From Sphingomonas sp. QA11 (GTDB lineage Bacteria; Pseudomonadota; Alphaproteobacteria; Sphingomonadales; Sphingomonadaceae): DNA of 64,000 nt. The DNA is taken from positions 868,001 through 932,000 of the forward strand of contig NZ_CP098774.1 of assembly GCF_028473665.1 (NCBI RefSeq), given 5' to 3'. Position numbers and translations under genes: made by a program. The notes beneath the pieces are model-generated. The model saw only the letters and a program-made list of their open reading frames with translations, made no database searches and was not told where the DNA came from. This document shows positions 52,209 through 62,546 of the stretch, in pieces (position 1 is the stretch's first letter; each line of letters starts with the position of its first letter).

Positions 52209-55004
52209 ATGTATCGGCCAATTTTCTTCGCCTCGCTGCTCGCGGCCGGCTCTGTCGCTCATGCCGGGGACAAGCCGCTGTACGCGCCGGTGCCGGATTG
52301 GGTGAAGCCCGCGCCGCCGATCGACCCCGCCACGGTCAGGGACGATTCACCCGTCTTCCTGATCCTCGATAATCAGCAGCGTCTGAAGGACGGCGAGGTC
52401 ACCGGCTATATGGAAACGGCCGCCCGCGTCGGCTCGACCCAGCTCCTCGACACGCTCGGCACGGTCAAGCTGCCCTGGTCGCCCGACAAGGGCGACCTGA
52501 TCATCCACCGCGCTGAGATCATCCGCGGCACTGAGCATATCGATCTGCTCGCCACCGGGGATCGTTTCTCGGTGCTGCGCCGCGAGGAACAGCTCGAACA
52601 GCGCATGCTCAACGGCACGCTCACCGCGACCATGGCGGTCGAGGGGCTTCGCGTCGGCGACGTGCTGCACCTGAGCTATTCGGTGACGGAGAAGGATCCG
52701 ACGCTGAAGGGCAATGTGCAGGCCTTTGCGGCGCTTCCCGCCGAGCCCTTCCGCGTCCAGTTCGCCCGGACCAGGCTGGTCTGGCCGCAGGATGTCGATA
52801 TCCACTGGAAGGCCAATACCGGTGCCGTCCAGCCGCAGGTGACGAGCGCCGGGGGTTATCGCGAGCTGGTCATCGCGCTGCCGCTGCCCAAGCCGGCCGA
52901 GATGCCCGCCGATGCCCCGGCGCGCTTCCGCCGTCCGCCGATGCTCGAGGCGACCAGCTTCGGCGGCTGGAACGCGATCTCGCAGGTGATGGCGCCGCTC
53001 TACGCGACTGATGGCCTGATCGCGCCGGGCAGCCCGCTCGCCGCCGAGGTCGCGCGGATCAAGGCCGCCGAGACTGATCCGCTGAAGCGGGCCGAGCTGG
53101 CGCTCGAACTGGTGCAGCAAAAGATACGCTATTTGTTCAAGGGCATGGATAACGGCAATTACGTGCCGCAGAAGCCAGCCCAGACCTGGAACCTGCGCTA
53201 CGGCGATTGCAAGGCGAAGACGCTGCTGCTGCTCGCGCTGCTCCACGAACTGGGGATCGAGGCCGAGCCGGTGCTGGCGAGCAGCCAGCTTGGGGATCTG
53301 TTGCAGGATCGCCTGCCGACCCCCGGCGCCTTCGACCATGTCTTCGTTCGCGCGACCGTCGCGGGGGAGAGCCTGTGGCTCGACGGCACTGACGGCGGCG
53401 CGCGGCTGGCGGATATCCATGATGCGCCGCCCTTCCGCTTCGTCCTTCCGGTGCGGGTGGCGGGCGCCGGGCTGTTGCCCGTGCCGATGCGTCCGGACGC
53501 CCGGCCTGAACTGCGCGCCGAAATCGATCTTGACGAGACGGCGGGGGTGGATTTCCCCGCGCCGTTCAGGATGGCGATCACGGTGCGCGGTGCGCTCGCC
53601 GAGCTGATGCGCGCCGGATCGATTCAGGCAAGCAAGGAACAGCTTGCCGAGATGGTCTCCAAGCTCATCACCCCCTATCTCGACGCGCCGACGGTCATGA
53701 CGCGCAGCATCAGCTTCGACGATGTCGCCGGCACCGCGACGCTCAACGCGGCGGGCGTGTCCTATCCCGACTGGAACAAGGAGAATGAGCGCTATCGTTC
53801 GACGCTTGATCGCGCGGTCGCCCGGCTGAAATTCCAGCCGGATCGCACCCGGCCGGCATGGCGCGACATCCCGGTCGCGACGGATGATCCGCATCATGTC
53901 GTGATCCATGCCAGGATACGCCTGCCCGACGGCGGCGCCGGCTTCACGCTGGAGGGCAACCAGACATTGTCGGCCGAACTGGCCGGCACCAAAGTGGAAC
54001 GCACCACGAGCCTGGCTGATGGCGTGATCACCACTGAGGACCGCGTCCTGTCGACCGGCGGCGAAATCGCCGCCGCCGATATCGCCGCCGAGCGCCAGCG
54101 GCTCGACCAGGCACGGCAGCATCTGCTGCGCGTGGTGGCGCCCGCGACCTATCCCGCGCCCTGGCAGGTCGTGGAGGCGGGCAAGAAGGCGAAACGGTTC
54201 GATGCGATCCTGGCGCAGTACAGGCAGGGGATCGCCGATCAGCCGGGCAAGGCGGAGCCCTATACCAACCGCGCCTGGTTCCTTGAACGGATCTATGAAC
54301 GCGGCCAGGCGATCGAGGACCTGACCCGCGCCATCGCGATCGATCCGGGCGTTGACACCTATCTGACTCGCGCGCGGCTTTATGAGGAAATGGGCGACAA
54401 GACGAAGGCGCTGGCGGATGTGGCCGCCGCCCGCAAGGTCGATCCGGCATCGGGCGCCGCGATCAACCAGCTCGCGTCGCTCCTCGCCGACAATGGCGAG
54501 AAGGATCGCGCGCTGACCCTGCTCGATCAGCGGATCGACGAGGGCGGCAAGGACAAGCCCGGTTTCATCGCGGCAAAGGCGGAGATCCTTGGGGAGAGCG
54601 GCGACAAGGACGGGGCGATCGCCACGATCGACGCCGCCATCGCGGCGACGCCGGGCAGCCCCATGCTGCTCAACGCGCGCTGCTGGATGAAGGGCACGCT
54701 CAACGTGATGCTCGATACGGCGCTCAAGGATTGCACCAAGGCGATCGAGCTGAGCGATGCGCCCCAGTCGATCCTCGACAGCCGGGCGATGGTCTATTTC
54801 CGCATGAATCGCTTCGATGACGCGCTGGCCGATCTGAATGCCGCGCTCGATCTCGATCCGGGCCTGCCCGCCAGCATGTTCATGCGCGGCGTGGTGCGCA
54901 AGCGGATGGGCGATGCCAGGGCGGGCGAGGGGGATATCGCCGCGGCGCGGATGATGACGCCGCAGATCGATCGCACCTACGCGAAATACGGTATTGCGCC
55001 CTGA
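52209..55004 (+). CDS. DUF3857/transglutaminase-like/TPR exported protein
   Basis: A 931-residue protein with a signal peptide (MYRPIFFASLLAAGSVAHA). An N-terminal DUF3857 domain (about 50-300) leads to a transglutaminase-like domain whose Cys is in WNLRYGDCKAKTLLLLALL and whose His/Asp lie in AFDHVFVRA and WLDGTDGG. Several TPR units follow in the C-terminal third (AEPYTNRAWFLERIYERGQA, ALADVAAARKVDPASG, DALADLNAALDLDPG). This three-part protein is common in sphingomonads. The catalytic role is unproven; envelope localisation is expected. AGGGG lies just before ATG 52209. Confidence 0.9.
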   Translation: MYRPIFFASLLAAGSVAHAGDKPLYAPVPDWVKPAPPIDPATVRDDSPVFLILDNQQRLKDGEVTGYMETAARVGSTQLLDTLGTVKLPWSPDKGDLIIHRAEIIRGTEHIDLLATGDRFSVLRREEQLEQRMLNGTLTATMAVEGLRVGDVLHLSYSVTEKDPTLKGNVQAFAALPAEPFRVQFARTRLVWPQDVDIHWKANTGAVQPQVTSAGGYRELVIALPLPKPAEMPADAPARFRRPPMLEATSFGGWNAISQVMAPLYATDGLIAPGSPLAAEVARIKAAETDPLKRAELALELVQQKIRYLFKGMDNGNYVPQKPAQTWNLRYGDCKAKTLLLLALLHELGIEAEPVLASSQLGDLLQDRLPTPGAFDHVFVRATVAGESLWLDGTDGGARLADIHDAPPFRFVLPVRVAGAGLLPVPMRPDARPELRAEIDLDETAGVDFPAPFRMAITVRGALAELMRAGSIQASKEQLAEMVSKLITPYLDAPTVMTRSISFDDVAGTATLNAAGVSYPDWNKENERYRSTLDRAVARLKFQPDRTRPAWRDIPVATDDPHHVVIHARIRLPDGGAGFTLEGNQTLSAELAGTKVERTTSLADGVITTEDRVLSTGGEIAAADIAAERQRLDQARQHLLRVVAPATYPAPWQVVEAGKKAKRFDAILAQYRQGIADQPGKAEPYTNRAWFLERIYERGQAIEDLTRAIAIDPGVDTYLTRARLYEEMGDKTKALADVAAARKVDPASGAAINQLASLLADNGEKDRALTLLDQRIDEGGKDKPGFIAAKAEILGESGDKDGAIATIDAAIAATPGSPMLLNARCWMKGTLNVMLDTALKDCTKAIELSDAPQSILDSRAMVYFRMNRFDDALADLNAALDLDPGLPASMFMRGVVRKRMGDARAGEGDIAAARMMTPQIDRTYAKYGIAP

Positions 55005-55087
55005 TTTTCGTAAAATCGTGTTTCTACTTTGTAAACGGCCCCCGTGTTGGGAGAATTTTCACCAGCGACCACTAATTCTCACCGGCG

Positions 55088-56044
55088 ATGCCTACGCCCG
55101 TCTTCCTTACCGTCGATACCGAGCTGATGTGGCGCCACCATATCGACGGGCTCGACCGCGCGGCGATCTACGATCGCTCGATGGAGCCCGCCGGGGTCGG
55201 CGTCAGCTACCAGCTTGGGATGCTCGCCCGGCATGGGCTCAAGGCGTGCTTCTTCGTCGATCCGATGCCGGCGCTGATCTTCGGGCTGGAGCCGACCCGG
55301 CGCGTGGTGGAAACGATCCTCGATGCCGGCCAGGAGGTGCAGCTTCACCTCCACCCGCACTGGACCGGCGCGAAGCTCGGCGACGGCGGGACCAGCTTCG
55401 CCCGGTTCGAGATGGGCGATTATTCGCGGAGCGAGCAATATGACCTCATCGTGGGCGCCACCGAATTGCTCGCCGCGGCCGGCGCCCCGAACCCGATCGC
55501 CTTCCGCGCCGGCAGCTACGGCGCGAACGACGATACGCTGCGGGCGCTCGCCTCGCTCGGGTTCCTCTACGACAGCAGCCACAACGGCGCGGAGCATCCC
55601 TGGCCAAGCGCGATCGGCTTGCCGCCGGGCCATATCTCGCCGGTCGAGCGCCACGGGCTGATCGAGGTGCCGGTGACGCTGATCGAGGATCGCCCCGGGG
55701 CGTTGCGCAACTTCCAGATCTGCGCCCTGTCGGCAGGCGAGCAGCGCGCCGCGCTTGAGCACGCCACGATGGAGGATCATGCCGCGGTGACGATCGTCAG
55801 CCATGGCTTCGAGCTCGCCAATCGTTCGGGCACGCGGGCCAATGCAGTCCATGTCCGCCGCTTCGAGGCGCTGTGCGCGCTGCTGGCTGAGTGGAGCGAT
55901 CTCCTGCCCACCGCCCATTTCGCTGATCGTCCCGCCTTGCGTCTCGGCCGCAACGACGCCGCGCTGGGCCCCAACTCGCTCCGCACCCGCTGGCGCCAGG
56001 CCGAGCAGCTCTGGTCAAACATGGTCGAGGAGCGCGCCGCATGA
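55088..56044 (+). CDS. NodB-like polysaccharide deacetylase
   Basis: A 318-residue soluble protein. VFLTVDTELMWRHH at the N-terminus carries the metal-binding Asp of carbohydrate esterase family 4, and QLHLHPHW the His-x3-His pair. A later FRAGSYGANDDTL and VTIVSHGFELANRSG complete the NodB fold. No signal peptide is visible. It overlaps the following GNAT gene by 4 bp. Such pairs occur in exopolysaccharide clusters, where the deacetylase acts on a lipid-linked or nascent sugar. Confidence 0.85.
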   Translation: MPTPVFLTVDTELMWRHHIDGLDRAAIYDRSMEPAGVGVSYQLGMLARHGLKACFFVDPMPALIFGLEPTRRVVETILDAGQEVQLHLHPHWTGAKLGDGGTSFARFEMGDYSRSEQYDLIVGATELLAAAGAPNPIAFRAGSYGANDDTLRALASLGFLYDSSHNGAEHPWPSAIGLPPGHISPVERHGLIEVPVTLIEDRPGALRNFQICALSAGEQRAALEHATMEDHAAVTIVSHGFELANRSGTRANAVHVRRFEALCALLAEWSDLLPTAHFADRPALRLGRNDAALGPNSLRTRWRQAEQLWSNMVEERAA

Positions 56045-56955
56045 ACGCCGTGCCGATGCCGCTCCGCTTCCAGGTCGGCGCGCGCACGCTCGCCTCGATC
56101 CAGCGCCAGCTGGTCCGCGTGCCGCTGACGCTGGACGAGGCGCTTGACGGCGGGCTGCCCGTGCTGCCGCCGCTCGACCGGAGCGCGCATGGCTATCAGA
56201 TCACTTCTCTGCCGGAGGACCGTCGCGACGCCATGGTCCTTGCTGGCGGCGGCATGATCGCTTTTGTCAGGCAGCGCTACACGCGGCGCTATGCCGATCT
56301 GACCATCGGCTTCGATGCCTGGCTCGACGCCATGTCGTCCAACGCGCGTTCCGGCCTGAAGCGCAAGGCGAAGAAGGTCGCGGCCGTCTCGGGCGGCAAG
56401 CTCGATATCCGCCGCTTCCGCACGCCGGAGGAGATGGCGGCGTTCCACGACATCGCGCGGCGCATCTCGATACGCACCTATCAGGAAAAGCTGCTCGGCG
56501 ACGGCCTGCCTGATGATTCGGCCTTCCTGCACTCGATGTATCAGCTCGCGGCGGCGGATTCGGTGCGCGGCTGGCTGCTGTACATCGCCGGGGAACCCGC
56601 GGCCTATCTCTATTGTTCGATCGGCAGCGGTGTCGTCCGCTACGATCATGTCGGCCACGATCCGGCATTCTCCGACCTTTCCCCCGGCGGGGTCCTCCAG
56701 ATGGAGGCGATGCGTGACCTCTTCGCGGAGGAGGGGCTGACCCGTTTCGACTTCACCGAGGGGGACGGCCAGCACAAGCGCCAGTTCTCGACCGGCGGCG
56801 TCGAGTGCCTCGACATGCTCCTTCTCCGGGCGAGCCTCGCGAATCGGTTGGCGACCATGGCGCTGGGGACGTTCGACCGCACCGCGGCGTTCGGCAAGGA
56901 TGCCGTCGCAAGGCTGGGGTTGCAGAAGATCGCGAAGAAGATCCGCCGCGCCTGA
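56041..56955 (+). CDS. GNAT-family acetyltransferase (CelD/BcsL type)
   Basis: A 304-residue protein with the double GNAT-like architecture of the Acetyltransf_6/CelD family: SSNARSGLKRKAKKV in the N-terminal half and a C-terminal half with GWLLYIAGEPAAYLY, YDHVGHDPAFSDLSPG and FDFTEGDGQHKRQFS. This family acts in exopolysaccharide synthesis. Its ATG lies in the end of the deacetylase gene (ATGA overlap), so the pair probably modifies the same glycan in opposite directions. Confidence 0.85.
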   Translation: MNAVPMPLRFQVGARTLASIQRQLVRVPLTLDEALDGGLPVLPPLDRSAHGYQITSLPEDRRDAMVLAGGGMIAFVRQRYTRRYADLTIGFDAWLDAMSSNARSGLKRKAKKVAAVSGGKLDIRRFRTPEEMAAFHDIARRISIRTYQEKLLGDGLPDDSAFLHSMYQLAAADSVRGWLLYIAGEPAAYLYCSIGSGVVRYDHVGHDPAFSDLSPGGVLQMEAMRDLFAEEGLTRFDFTEGDGQHKRQFSTGGVECLDMLLLRASLANRLATMALGTFDRTAAFGKDAVARLGLQKIAKKIRRA

Positions 56956-56960
56956 TTTCA

Positions 56961-56984
56961 CCCTCTCCCCCTCCGGGAAGAGGG
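56961..56984 (+). terminator. Weak hairpin before recO
   Basis: CCCTCT / AGAGGG stem with a 12-base loop right after the GNAT stop and 16 bp before recO. Only a modest structure; no T-run. Confidence 0.3.
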
Positions 56985-57000
56985 CGACTACACCCCGGGC

Positions 57001-57627
57001 ATGCATCTTCGCGCCGAAGCCCTGGTCCTCGCGATCCGCCAGCATGGCGAGCATGGCGCGATCGTGCGGGCGCTCACCGCCGACCACGGCCTGCAGCCCG
57101 GCTATGTCAGGGGCGGCCGGTCCCGCCACATCCGCCCGATCCTGCAACCGGCGAATCTCGTGTTGGGCGAATGGCGCTCCCGCACCGAGGACCAGCTCGC
57201 CGGCCTCACCGTCGAGCTCGTCCACAGCCGTGCCCCGCTCTTTGCCGAGCCGCTGCCCGCCGCCGCGCTCGAATGGGTGACCGCGCTGACCGCCACCGCC
57301 TTGCCCGAGGCACAGCCCTATCCGCGCCTCCACGCCGCGCTCGATGGCGTGATCGGCGCGATCGAGGCGGCGCCCGCCGCGCGTGGCTGGGCGGTGGCGC
57401 TTGCCCGCTACGAGCTGCTGCTGCTCGCCGAGCTTGGCTACGGACTGGAGCCAGATCGCCTGCCCGATATCCTGCGCACCGGCGGGGAGGCCGGCTGGGC
57501 CGATATCCTGGCCGCGCTTCGCCTCACCGGCCAGGCATTGGAGAGCGATATCCTCACTGATCGCCGTGCGGAAACACTCGCTGCGCGAGGCCGGCTGATC
57601 GACCGCCTCAAAAGGGCGGTTGCGTGA
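57001..57627 (+). CDS. recO: DNA repair protein RecO
   Basis: A 208-residue protein with an N-terminal OB-fold ([35 protein letters not shown]) and a helical C-terminal domain, the RecO layout. It lacks the CxxC zinc finger found in some relatives. RecO loads RecA with RecR on SSB-coated gaps. The following leuB frame begins at or after its stop. Cytoplasmic. Confidence 0.92.
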   Translation: MHLRAEALVLAIRQHGEHGAIVRALTADHGLQPGYVRGGRSRHIRPILQPANLVLGEWRSRTEDQLAGLTVELVHSRAPLFAEPLPAAALEWVTALTATALPEAQPYPRLHAALDGVIGAIEAAPAARGWAVALARYELLLLAELGYGLEPDRLPDILRTGGEAGWADILAALRLTGQALESDILTDRRAETLAARGRLIDRLKRAVA

Positions 57628-57740
57628 TCCTCGGCTGGGCGGCAAAGGCGGCGCACTCCGTTCGCCCCGCGCCTGGGGGTGTCCTTCCCGCTGTCGAAGA
57701 AGAGCGGAGCTTCGACTGGCCCAGCCCGAATGGATTCCTC

Positions 57741-58787
57741 TTGCCCCTGATTGCAATCCTGCCCGGAGACGGCATCGGCCCCGAAGTCACCGCCGAGGCG
57801 CGGCGCGTGCTCGAGGCGCTCGATCTTGGCCTGTCCTTCGAGGAAGGTCTGGTCGGCGGAGTCGCCTATCACGCCACCGGTCATCCGCTACCGCCCGAGA
57901 CGCTCGATCTCGCGAAGCGCGCTGATGCGATCCTGTTCGGGTCGGTCGGCGATCCGTCCTGCGACAATCTCGAACGCGGTCTGCGCCCCGAACAGGCAAT
58001 CCTCGGCCTTCGCAAGGAACTGACGCTGTTCGCCAATCTGCGCCCCGCCAAGCTTTTCCCCGGTCTGGAGGACGCGTCCTCGCTGCGCCCCGAGATCGCG
58101 CGGAGGATCGACCTGCTGATCATCCGCGAACTCAACGGCGACGTCTATTTCGGCGAAAAGGCCATGCGCACTACCCCTGCGGGCCTGCGCGAAGGCTATG
58201 ACATGATGAGCTATGACGAGAGCGAGGTTTCCCGCATCGCCCATTCCGGCTTCCAGGCGGCCCAGCGGCGTAGCGGGAAGCTCTGTTCGATCGACAAGGC
58301 CAATGTGCTCGAAACGTCGCAGCTCTGGCGCGACGTGGTGATCGAGACGGCGAAGCACTATCCCGATGTCGCGCTCAGCCACATGCTGGTGGACAATGCG
58401 GCGATGCAGTTGGTCCGCGATCCAGGCCAGTTCGACGTGATCGTCACCGGCAATCTTTTCGGCGACATCCTTTCCGACCTGGCGAGCATGTGCGTCGGCT
58501 CGATCGGGCTGCTGCCGTCTGCGGCGCTCGATGCGGCGGGCAAGGGCCTGTACGAGCCGATCCATGGCAGCGCGCCCGACATTGCCGGGCAGGGCAAGGC
58601 CAATCCGGCGGCCGCGATCCTGTCAGCGGCGATGATGCTGCGCTTCTCGCTGAACCAGCCCGAGGCCGCCGATCGGATCGAGGCTGCGGTTGCCACGGCA
58701 CTGGCGAACGGTGCGCGCACCGCCGATCTCGGCGGGTCGCTCTCGACCCACGGCATGGCCGATGCGGTGCTGGCGGCGCTTGCATGA
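57741..58787 (+). CDS. leuB: 3-isopropylmalate dehydrogenase
   Basis: Catalyses NAD-dependent oxidative decarboxylation in leucine synthesis, 348 residues from this start. The N-terminal [20 protein letters not shown] is canonical, with the substrate-binding arginines in [17 protein letters not shown] and [14 protein letters not shown], the Lys-bearing [12 protein letters not shown], and [13 protein letters not shown]. The frame opens at a GTG (57624) overlapping the recO stop, which would add 39 unusual residues. I prefer the TTG at 57741, where the conserved protein begins, but the start is uncertain. Confidence 0.93.
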   Translation: MPLIAILPGDGIGPEVTAEARRVLEALDLGLSFEEGLVGGVAYHATGHPLPPETLDLAKRADAILFGSVGDPSCDNLERGLRPEQAILGLRKELTLFANLRPAKLFPGLEDASSLRPEIARRIDLLIIRELNGDVYFGEKAMRTTPAGLREGYDMMSYDESEVSRIAHSGFQAAQRRSGKLCSIDKANVLETSQLWRDVVIETAKHYPDVALSHMLVDNAAMQLVRDPGQFDVIVTGNLFGDILSDLASMCVGSIGLLPSAALDAAGKGLYEPIHGSAPDIAGQGKANPAAAILSAAMMLRFSLNQPEAADRIEAAVATALANGARTADLGGSLSTHGMADAVLAALA

Positions 58788-59887
58788 GCGGACCGTTGCT
58801 CGATCTCGCGATCGTCATTCCGACCTTCAACGAGGCAGGCAACGTGCCGCTGCTGATCGCCAAGCTCGACGCGGCGCTCAAGGGGCGTGTGTGGGAGGCG
58901 ATCTTCGTCGACGACAACAGTCCGGACGGTACCGCGGGTGTCGCGCGCCAGATCGCCCGGCTCGACCGGCGCGTGCGGGTGATCCAGCGGATCGGGCGGC
59001 GCGGGCTGTCCTCGGCCTGCATTGAGGGCATGTGCGCCACCGCCGCGCCGATCGTCGCATTGATCGACGGCGATCTCCAGCACGACGAGACGATCCTGCC
59101 GACAATGCTCGATCGCCTGCTGGAGGACGAGAATCTCGATCTCGTCATCGGCTCGCGCTTCGTCCGGGGCGGCGGCACGGGCGACTGGGATCATGACCGC
59201 GTCGCCAAGTCGGCCTTCGCGACCAAGCTGTCACGCCAGGTGCTGAAGGCCGATCTGAACGATCCGATGAGCGGCTTCTTCATGATCCGCACCCAGATCG
59301 TGCGCGACGCCGCGCCGCATCTGTCGGCGATCGGTTTCAAGATTCTGCTCGATATCATGACGGCCAATCCCCGCCCGCTGAAGTTCGTGGAGCTGCCCTA
59401 TACCTTTCGCCTGCGCGTCGAAGGCGAGAGCAAGCTGGATCACGTCGTTGCGATGGAATATCTCATCGCGATCTATGACCGGATGTTCGGGCGTGTCGTG
59501 CCGGTGCGTTTCGCCATGTTCGCGGCGATCGGCGCGCTGGGCGCCGGTGTGCATTTCCTTGTGCTGGGACCGTTATTCAAGGAACTGGCGTTCGGCTTTC
59601 TCGTCTCGACCATCATCGCGACGATCGTGGCGATGACCTTCAACTTCTTCCTCAACAACGCGCTGACTTACCGCGACGGCCGGCTCAAGGGCGCGAAGCA
59701 ATTGTTCGAGGGTTGGGTATCGTTCTGTGCGGTGTGCGGCGTTGGCGCGATTGCCAATGTCGGCGTTGCCGCCTTTCTCTACGATGCACGGTCGGACACC
59801 TGGGCCTTTTCGGCGCTGGCGGGGATCATGGTCGGAGCGGTCTGGAACTACGCTCTGTCGTCACGATTCACATGGGGGCGTTACTAG
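58784..59887 (+). CDS. Glycosyltransferase family 2 fused to GtrA-like membrane domain
   Basis: A 367-residue protein. The GT-A domain (about 1-235) has [19 protein letters not shown] and the [12 protein letters not shown] catalytic region, like dolichol-phosphate mannose synthases. A C-terminal four-helix GtrA-like domain (about 240-360) has [17 protein letters not shown] and [13 protein letters not shown]. The enzyme would make a polyprenyl-phosphate sugar and help flip it. Its ATG overlaps the leuB stop by 4 bp, though function links it to envelope glycans rather than to leucine. Confidence 0.92.
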   Translation: MSGPLLDLAIVIPTFNEAGNVPLLIAKLDAALKGRVWEAIFVDDNSPDGTAGVARQIARLDRRVRVIQRIGRRGLSSACIEGMCATAAPIVALIDGDLQHDETILPTMLDRLLEDENLDLVIGSRFVRGGGTGDWDHDRVAKSAFATKLSRQVLKADLNDPMSGFFMIRTQIVRDAAPHLSAIGFKILLDIMTANPRPLKFVELPYTFRLRVEGESKLDHVVAMEYLIAIYDRMFGRVVPVRFAMFAAIGALGAGVHFLVLGPLFKELAFGFLVSTIIATIVAMTFNFFLNNALTYRDGRLKGAKQLFEGWVSFCAVCGVGAIANVGVAAFLYDARSDTWAFSALAGIMVGAVWNYALSSRFTWGRY

Positions 59888-59980
59888 GGGCTGGGCCCTT
59901 AGCGCAGGCGCGCCTCAGTGTATTGGCCTGCATTTTTCTTCGAGTTGTATTTCACCTGCTGCGCAGGCAAGAGTCGATGA

Positions 59981-61174
59981 ATGCGGGGCGTATCGGCACT
60001 TGTTTTCCTGAATGCCGCCCGTGCACGAATTGCCACGAATGGCATTCGCGGGCTTAGCCTGCGCTCGGTCGCGCAGGATGCGGGAACCTCGCTTGGCTCG
60101 CTCAACTATCGGATTGGCGACAAGGCGGCGCTGATCGCCCATCTCGTCGAAGAAGAGCGCCTGGAGCGTCAGGCGGTGCATGCGGCGTGGCTCGCGCGGA
60201 TGGCTGGGCTCGACCTGGGAGTGCCGCCGGTCCTGGCGGCAATCATCACGGCCTATCTCGACCAGGCGTCGACGGTGCGGCGCGACGCTGCCCTGACCGG
60301 ATGCGAACTGCTGCTCGAAGCGGGACTTGATCCGGCGGGCTATCCCGGCATTGCCAACCTCCTAGAGGACGAAGAGGATTTCTGGAGCGGGGCGCTGGCC
60401 CGTCGATACGAGGCGAGAGCCATCGTGTTCGGCCGGGCGATCGCTTGTTATTGCCGGGACGAGCTGCCCTTCTCGATCGCGGCGGGACACGATCCCGATT
60501 ATCGGCTGCTGCGTGCGGCGACGATCGGCCGGCTCGCCGAAGGGCTCGCGGGGAACGGGGATGGGCTTTCTCTGCATTTCGAAACTCTCGTCGCCGCTTG
60601 CGGCATCAGTCCGGCAACCGCGCCCTTGCCGGTTGACCTCCCCGCCGGGTCGAAAAAGGCCGAGTTGGCCCGATATATTGCCGATGTCATCGTCGATCAG
60701 GGGGCGGCGAGCGTCACACACCGGCTGGTCGCCGCACAGGCCGGTGTGCCCAATTCGAGCGTGGCGCATCACTTTCGCACCCGGGACGATCTGCTCGATG
60801 CCGGCATGGAGGCACTGATCCTCGAAATGCGGCGCGAATTGAACGGGGCGGGAGAGCCGGATTCCGCCCGGCGTTTCGGCCCGGCCGTTATCCGCACGAC
60901 CCACTCAATCGCGCTGGCGGCGGCGCGAGATCAAGCGATGGTCCCGTTCGCGCTCGATATGCGTCGGCGCCGCGCCGAGAACGTGCACGAGGCTGTCGGT
61001 GAGGCGATCGGTGGCGCGACGGGGCTTGACCGCGCGGCGAGCCAGACGGCTGTGCTGATATTGGTCGGGGCCGGGCTAGCTGCGCTGGCATGCGGCCGCA
61101 GCGAGCAGGATGTCGTCACACTTGATCAACTTGCCGCATTGCGAGCGGGTTTCGCTGCGTGCGACGATAGCTGA
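59981..61174 (+). CDS. Tandem TetR-type regulator (two HTH domains in one chain)
   Basis: A 397-residue protein containing two TetR-like units in tandem. The first has LSLRSVAQDAGTSLGSLNYR at about 26-45. The second starts near residue 227, with VTHRLVAAQAGVPNSSVAHH and a helical domain with GMEALILEMRRELNG. Normal TetR proteins have one HTH in ~200 residues, so this is a fused duplication or a natural double repressor. It converges with the MFS gene 23 bp away. The ATG at 59981 is assigned. Ligand unknown. Confidence 0.85.
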   Translation: MRGVSALVFLNAARARIATNGIRGLSLRSVAQDAGTSLGSLNYRIGDKAALIAHLVEEERLERQAVHAAWLARMAGLDLGVPPVLAAIITAYLDQASTVRRDAALTGCELLLEAGLDPAGYPGIANLLEDEEDFWSGALARRYEARAIVFGRAIACYCRDELPFSIAAGHDPDYRLLRAATIGRLAEGLAGNGDGLSLHFETLVAACGISPATAPLPVDLPAGSKKAELARYIADVIVDQGAASVTHRLVAAQAGVPNSSVAHHFRTRDDLLDAGMEALILEMRRELNGAGEPDSARRFGPAVIRTTHSIALAAARDQAMVPFALDMRRRRAENVHEAVGEAIGGATGLDRAASQTAVLILVGAGLAALACGRSEQDVVTLDQLAALRAGFAACDDS

Positions 61175-61197
61175 GATGCGGAAACCGATGCCCGCGG

Positions 61198-62484
61198 TCA
61201 CCGGCTTGGTGCTGGCGCCAATGAACGCGAAGGTCGTGTTCTTGTAGTTTCCGACAATATGATGATGCCGCCGGCAAGCCCGCAGGCAAAGGCCACCAGG
61301 AGGCCCAGCGACCAGAATTTGGCCGCATCTGTGTTGACACTGGCATCGCTGGCCCAAAGCCAGCCACCGACGAGGACTGCTGCGAGGCCAAGCGCGACTT
61401 TCATGCACATGGTGAAGATACCGAACGCGGCGGTGAATGCGGGTCTGTCGGCGGGAAGGCCGCGCTCGATTGTTTCGGTCAGCACTGCCCAGCTCAACAA
61501 GGCGACGCCGCCGCCGGCTACCCCGAACAGTATCAGCAGGAACACCACGCTAAGGCCGGCAGCACCGGCAAACCAAGGCAGGAGCAACGCCGCCGCGCCG
61601 CTTGCGACATACGCGAGGCCCAGTGCCGTACGATTGCCGATCCGCAGCGCCACCGGCGACCAGATCCAGATCGAGCCGAGCCGCCCCGTCGTTGCGAGCA
61701 GAAGGGCCGTAGGGCCGATCCCGCGGGCGACGAAATCGAGATGGAGCAACGCCTTTCCGGTCGCACCCAATCCGGCCAGCCCAAGCATAGTGGCGCCGCA
61801 ATAGATCCAGAGCGCACGATTGCCGAAGGGCCCTGCTCTTTCGTCGATCGGCAGCTTGTCGCGGCTTTCGCGGTCGGCCGCGAGCAGGAAGGGCAGGGGC
61901 GCCATCAGGACGAGCGCGGCGAGCGCGATCCCGCCGGCAAGCAGAGCTACTGTGGATCGGGCGTTGTCGCTCGGGTTGAGCATGGCGACGCATACCAGCC
62001 CGATGACGAGGGCTGCGCCGGCCGAACCGATCGCCCGGATCCGTGCCGCCGGCAGATGCTGCCCGTCCGCCGCGAGCAGGCCGGTGAGGCCGTTATGCGG
62101 CACGTCGGCAAGGCTGAAGCCGGTCCTGAACAGCAGGAGCAACGTCGCCACCCACCAGGCCGAGTGCTGCGCCGCCAGCGGCAGCGCCGCGAAACCCAGC
62201 GCGCTGGCCAGGATCGCGGGCACCGACAGCAGCGGCATTCGGCGTCGCAGCCATGCCGACCGGTGCAAGGCTGCCCCTATCAGCCCGTCGCAGAGCGCGT
62301 TCCACAGGGCACTGGCGAGAAAGATCGCCCCCGCCAGCGCCGGTGGCAACGCGAGGAAACGCACCATGATATAGAGGGTGAGCGCATCTTCGCCGGCCCA
62401 GAGCAAGCTCTTGCCGACATGGACGCAGCTATAGCCGAGCAGCATCGGCAAGCCGCGTGAACCGGGCATAACGGGCAAGGCCAT
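61198..62484 (-). CDS. MFS/GPH-type sugar-cation symporter-like carrier
   Basis: A 428-residue membrane protein with about 12 helices. LYIMVRFLALPPALAGAIFL and WNALCDGLIGAAL near the N-terminus and FRTGFSLADVPHNGLTGLLA resemble the melibiose-carrier-type (GPH, MFS_2) family. A cytoplasmic loop lies near 195-215. It ends 23 bp from the convergent tandem TetR gene. Substrate not predictable; regulation by the adjacent TetR protein is possible but the genes converge. Confidence 0.85.
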   Translation of the reverse strand: MALPVMPGSRGLPMLLGYSCVHVGKSLLWAGEDALTLYIMVRFLALPPALAGAIFLASALWNALCDGLIGAALHRSAWLRRRMPLLSVPAILASALGFAALPLAAQHSAWWVATLLLLFRTGFSLADVPHNGLTGLLAADGQHLPAARIRAIGSAGAALVIGLVCVAMLNPSDNARSTVALLAGGIALAALVLMAPLPFLLAADRESRDKLPIDERAGPFGNRALWIYCGATMLGLAGLGATGKALLHLDFVARGIGPTALLLATTGRLGSIWIWSPVALRIGNRTALGLAYVASGAAALLLPWFAGAAGLSVVFLLILFGVAGGGVALLSWAVLTETIERGLPADRPAFTAAFGIFTMCMKVALGLAAVLVGGWLWASDASVNTDAAKFWSLGLLVAFACGLAGGIIILSETTRTRPSRSLAPAPSR

Positions 62485-62546
62485 GCCTGCGCCGTTATCG
62501 CCCGGTGATGACAGCCCGGCGACTCTTCTCGCGATGCGGTCGGTGG

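Noticed and set aside
52347..54122. 591-residue minus-strand ORF
   Set aside because: Antisense of the DUF3857/TPR gene.
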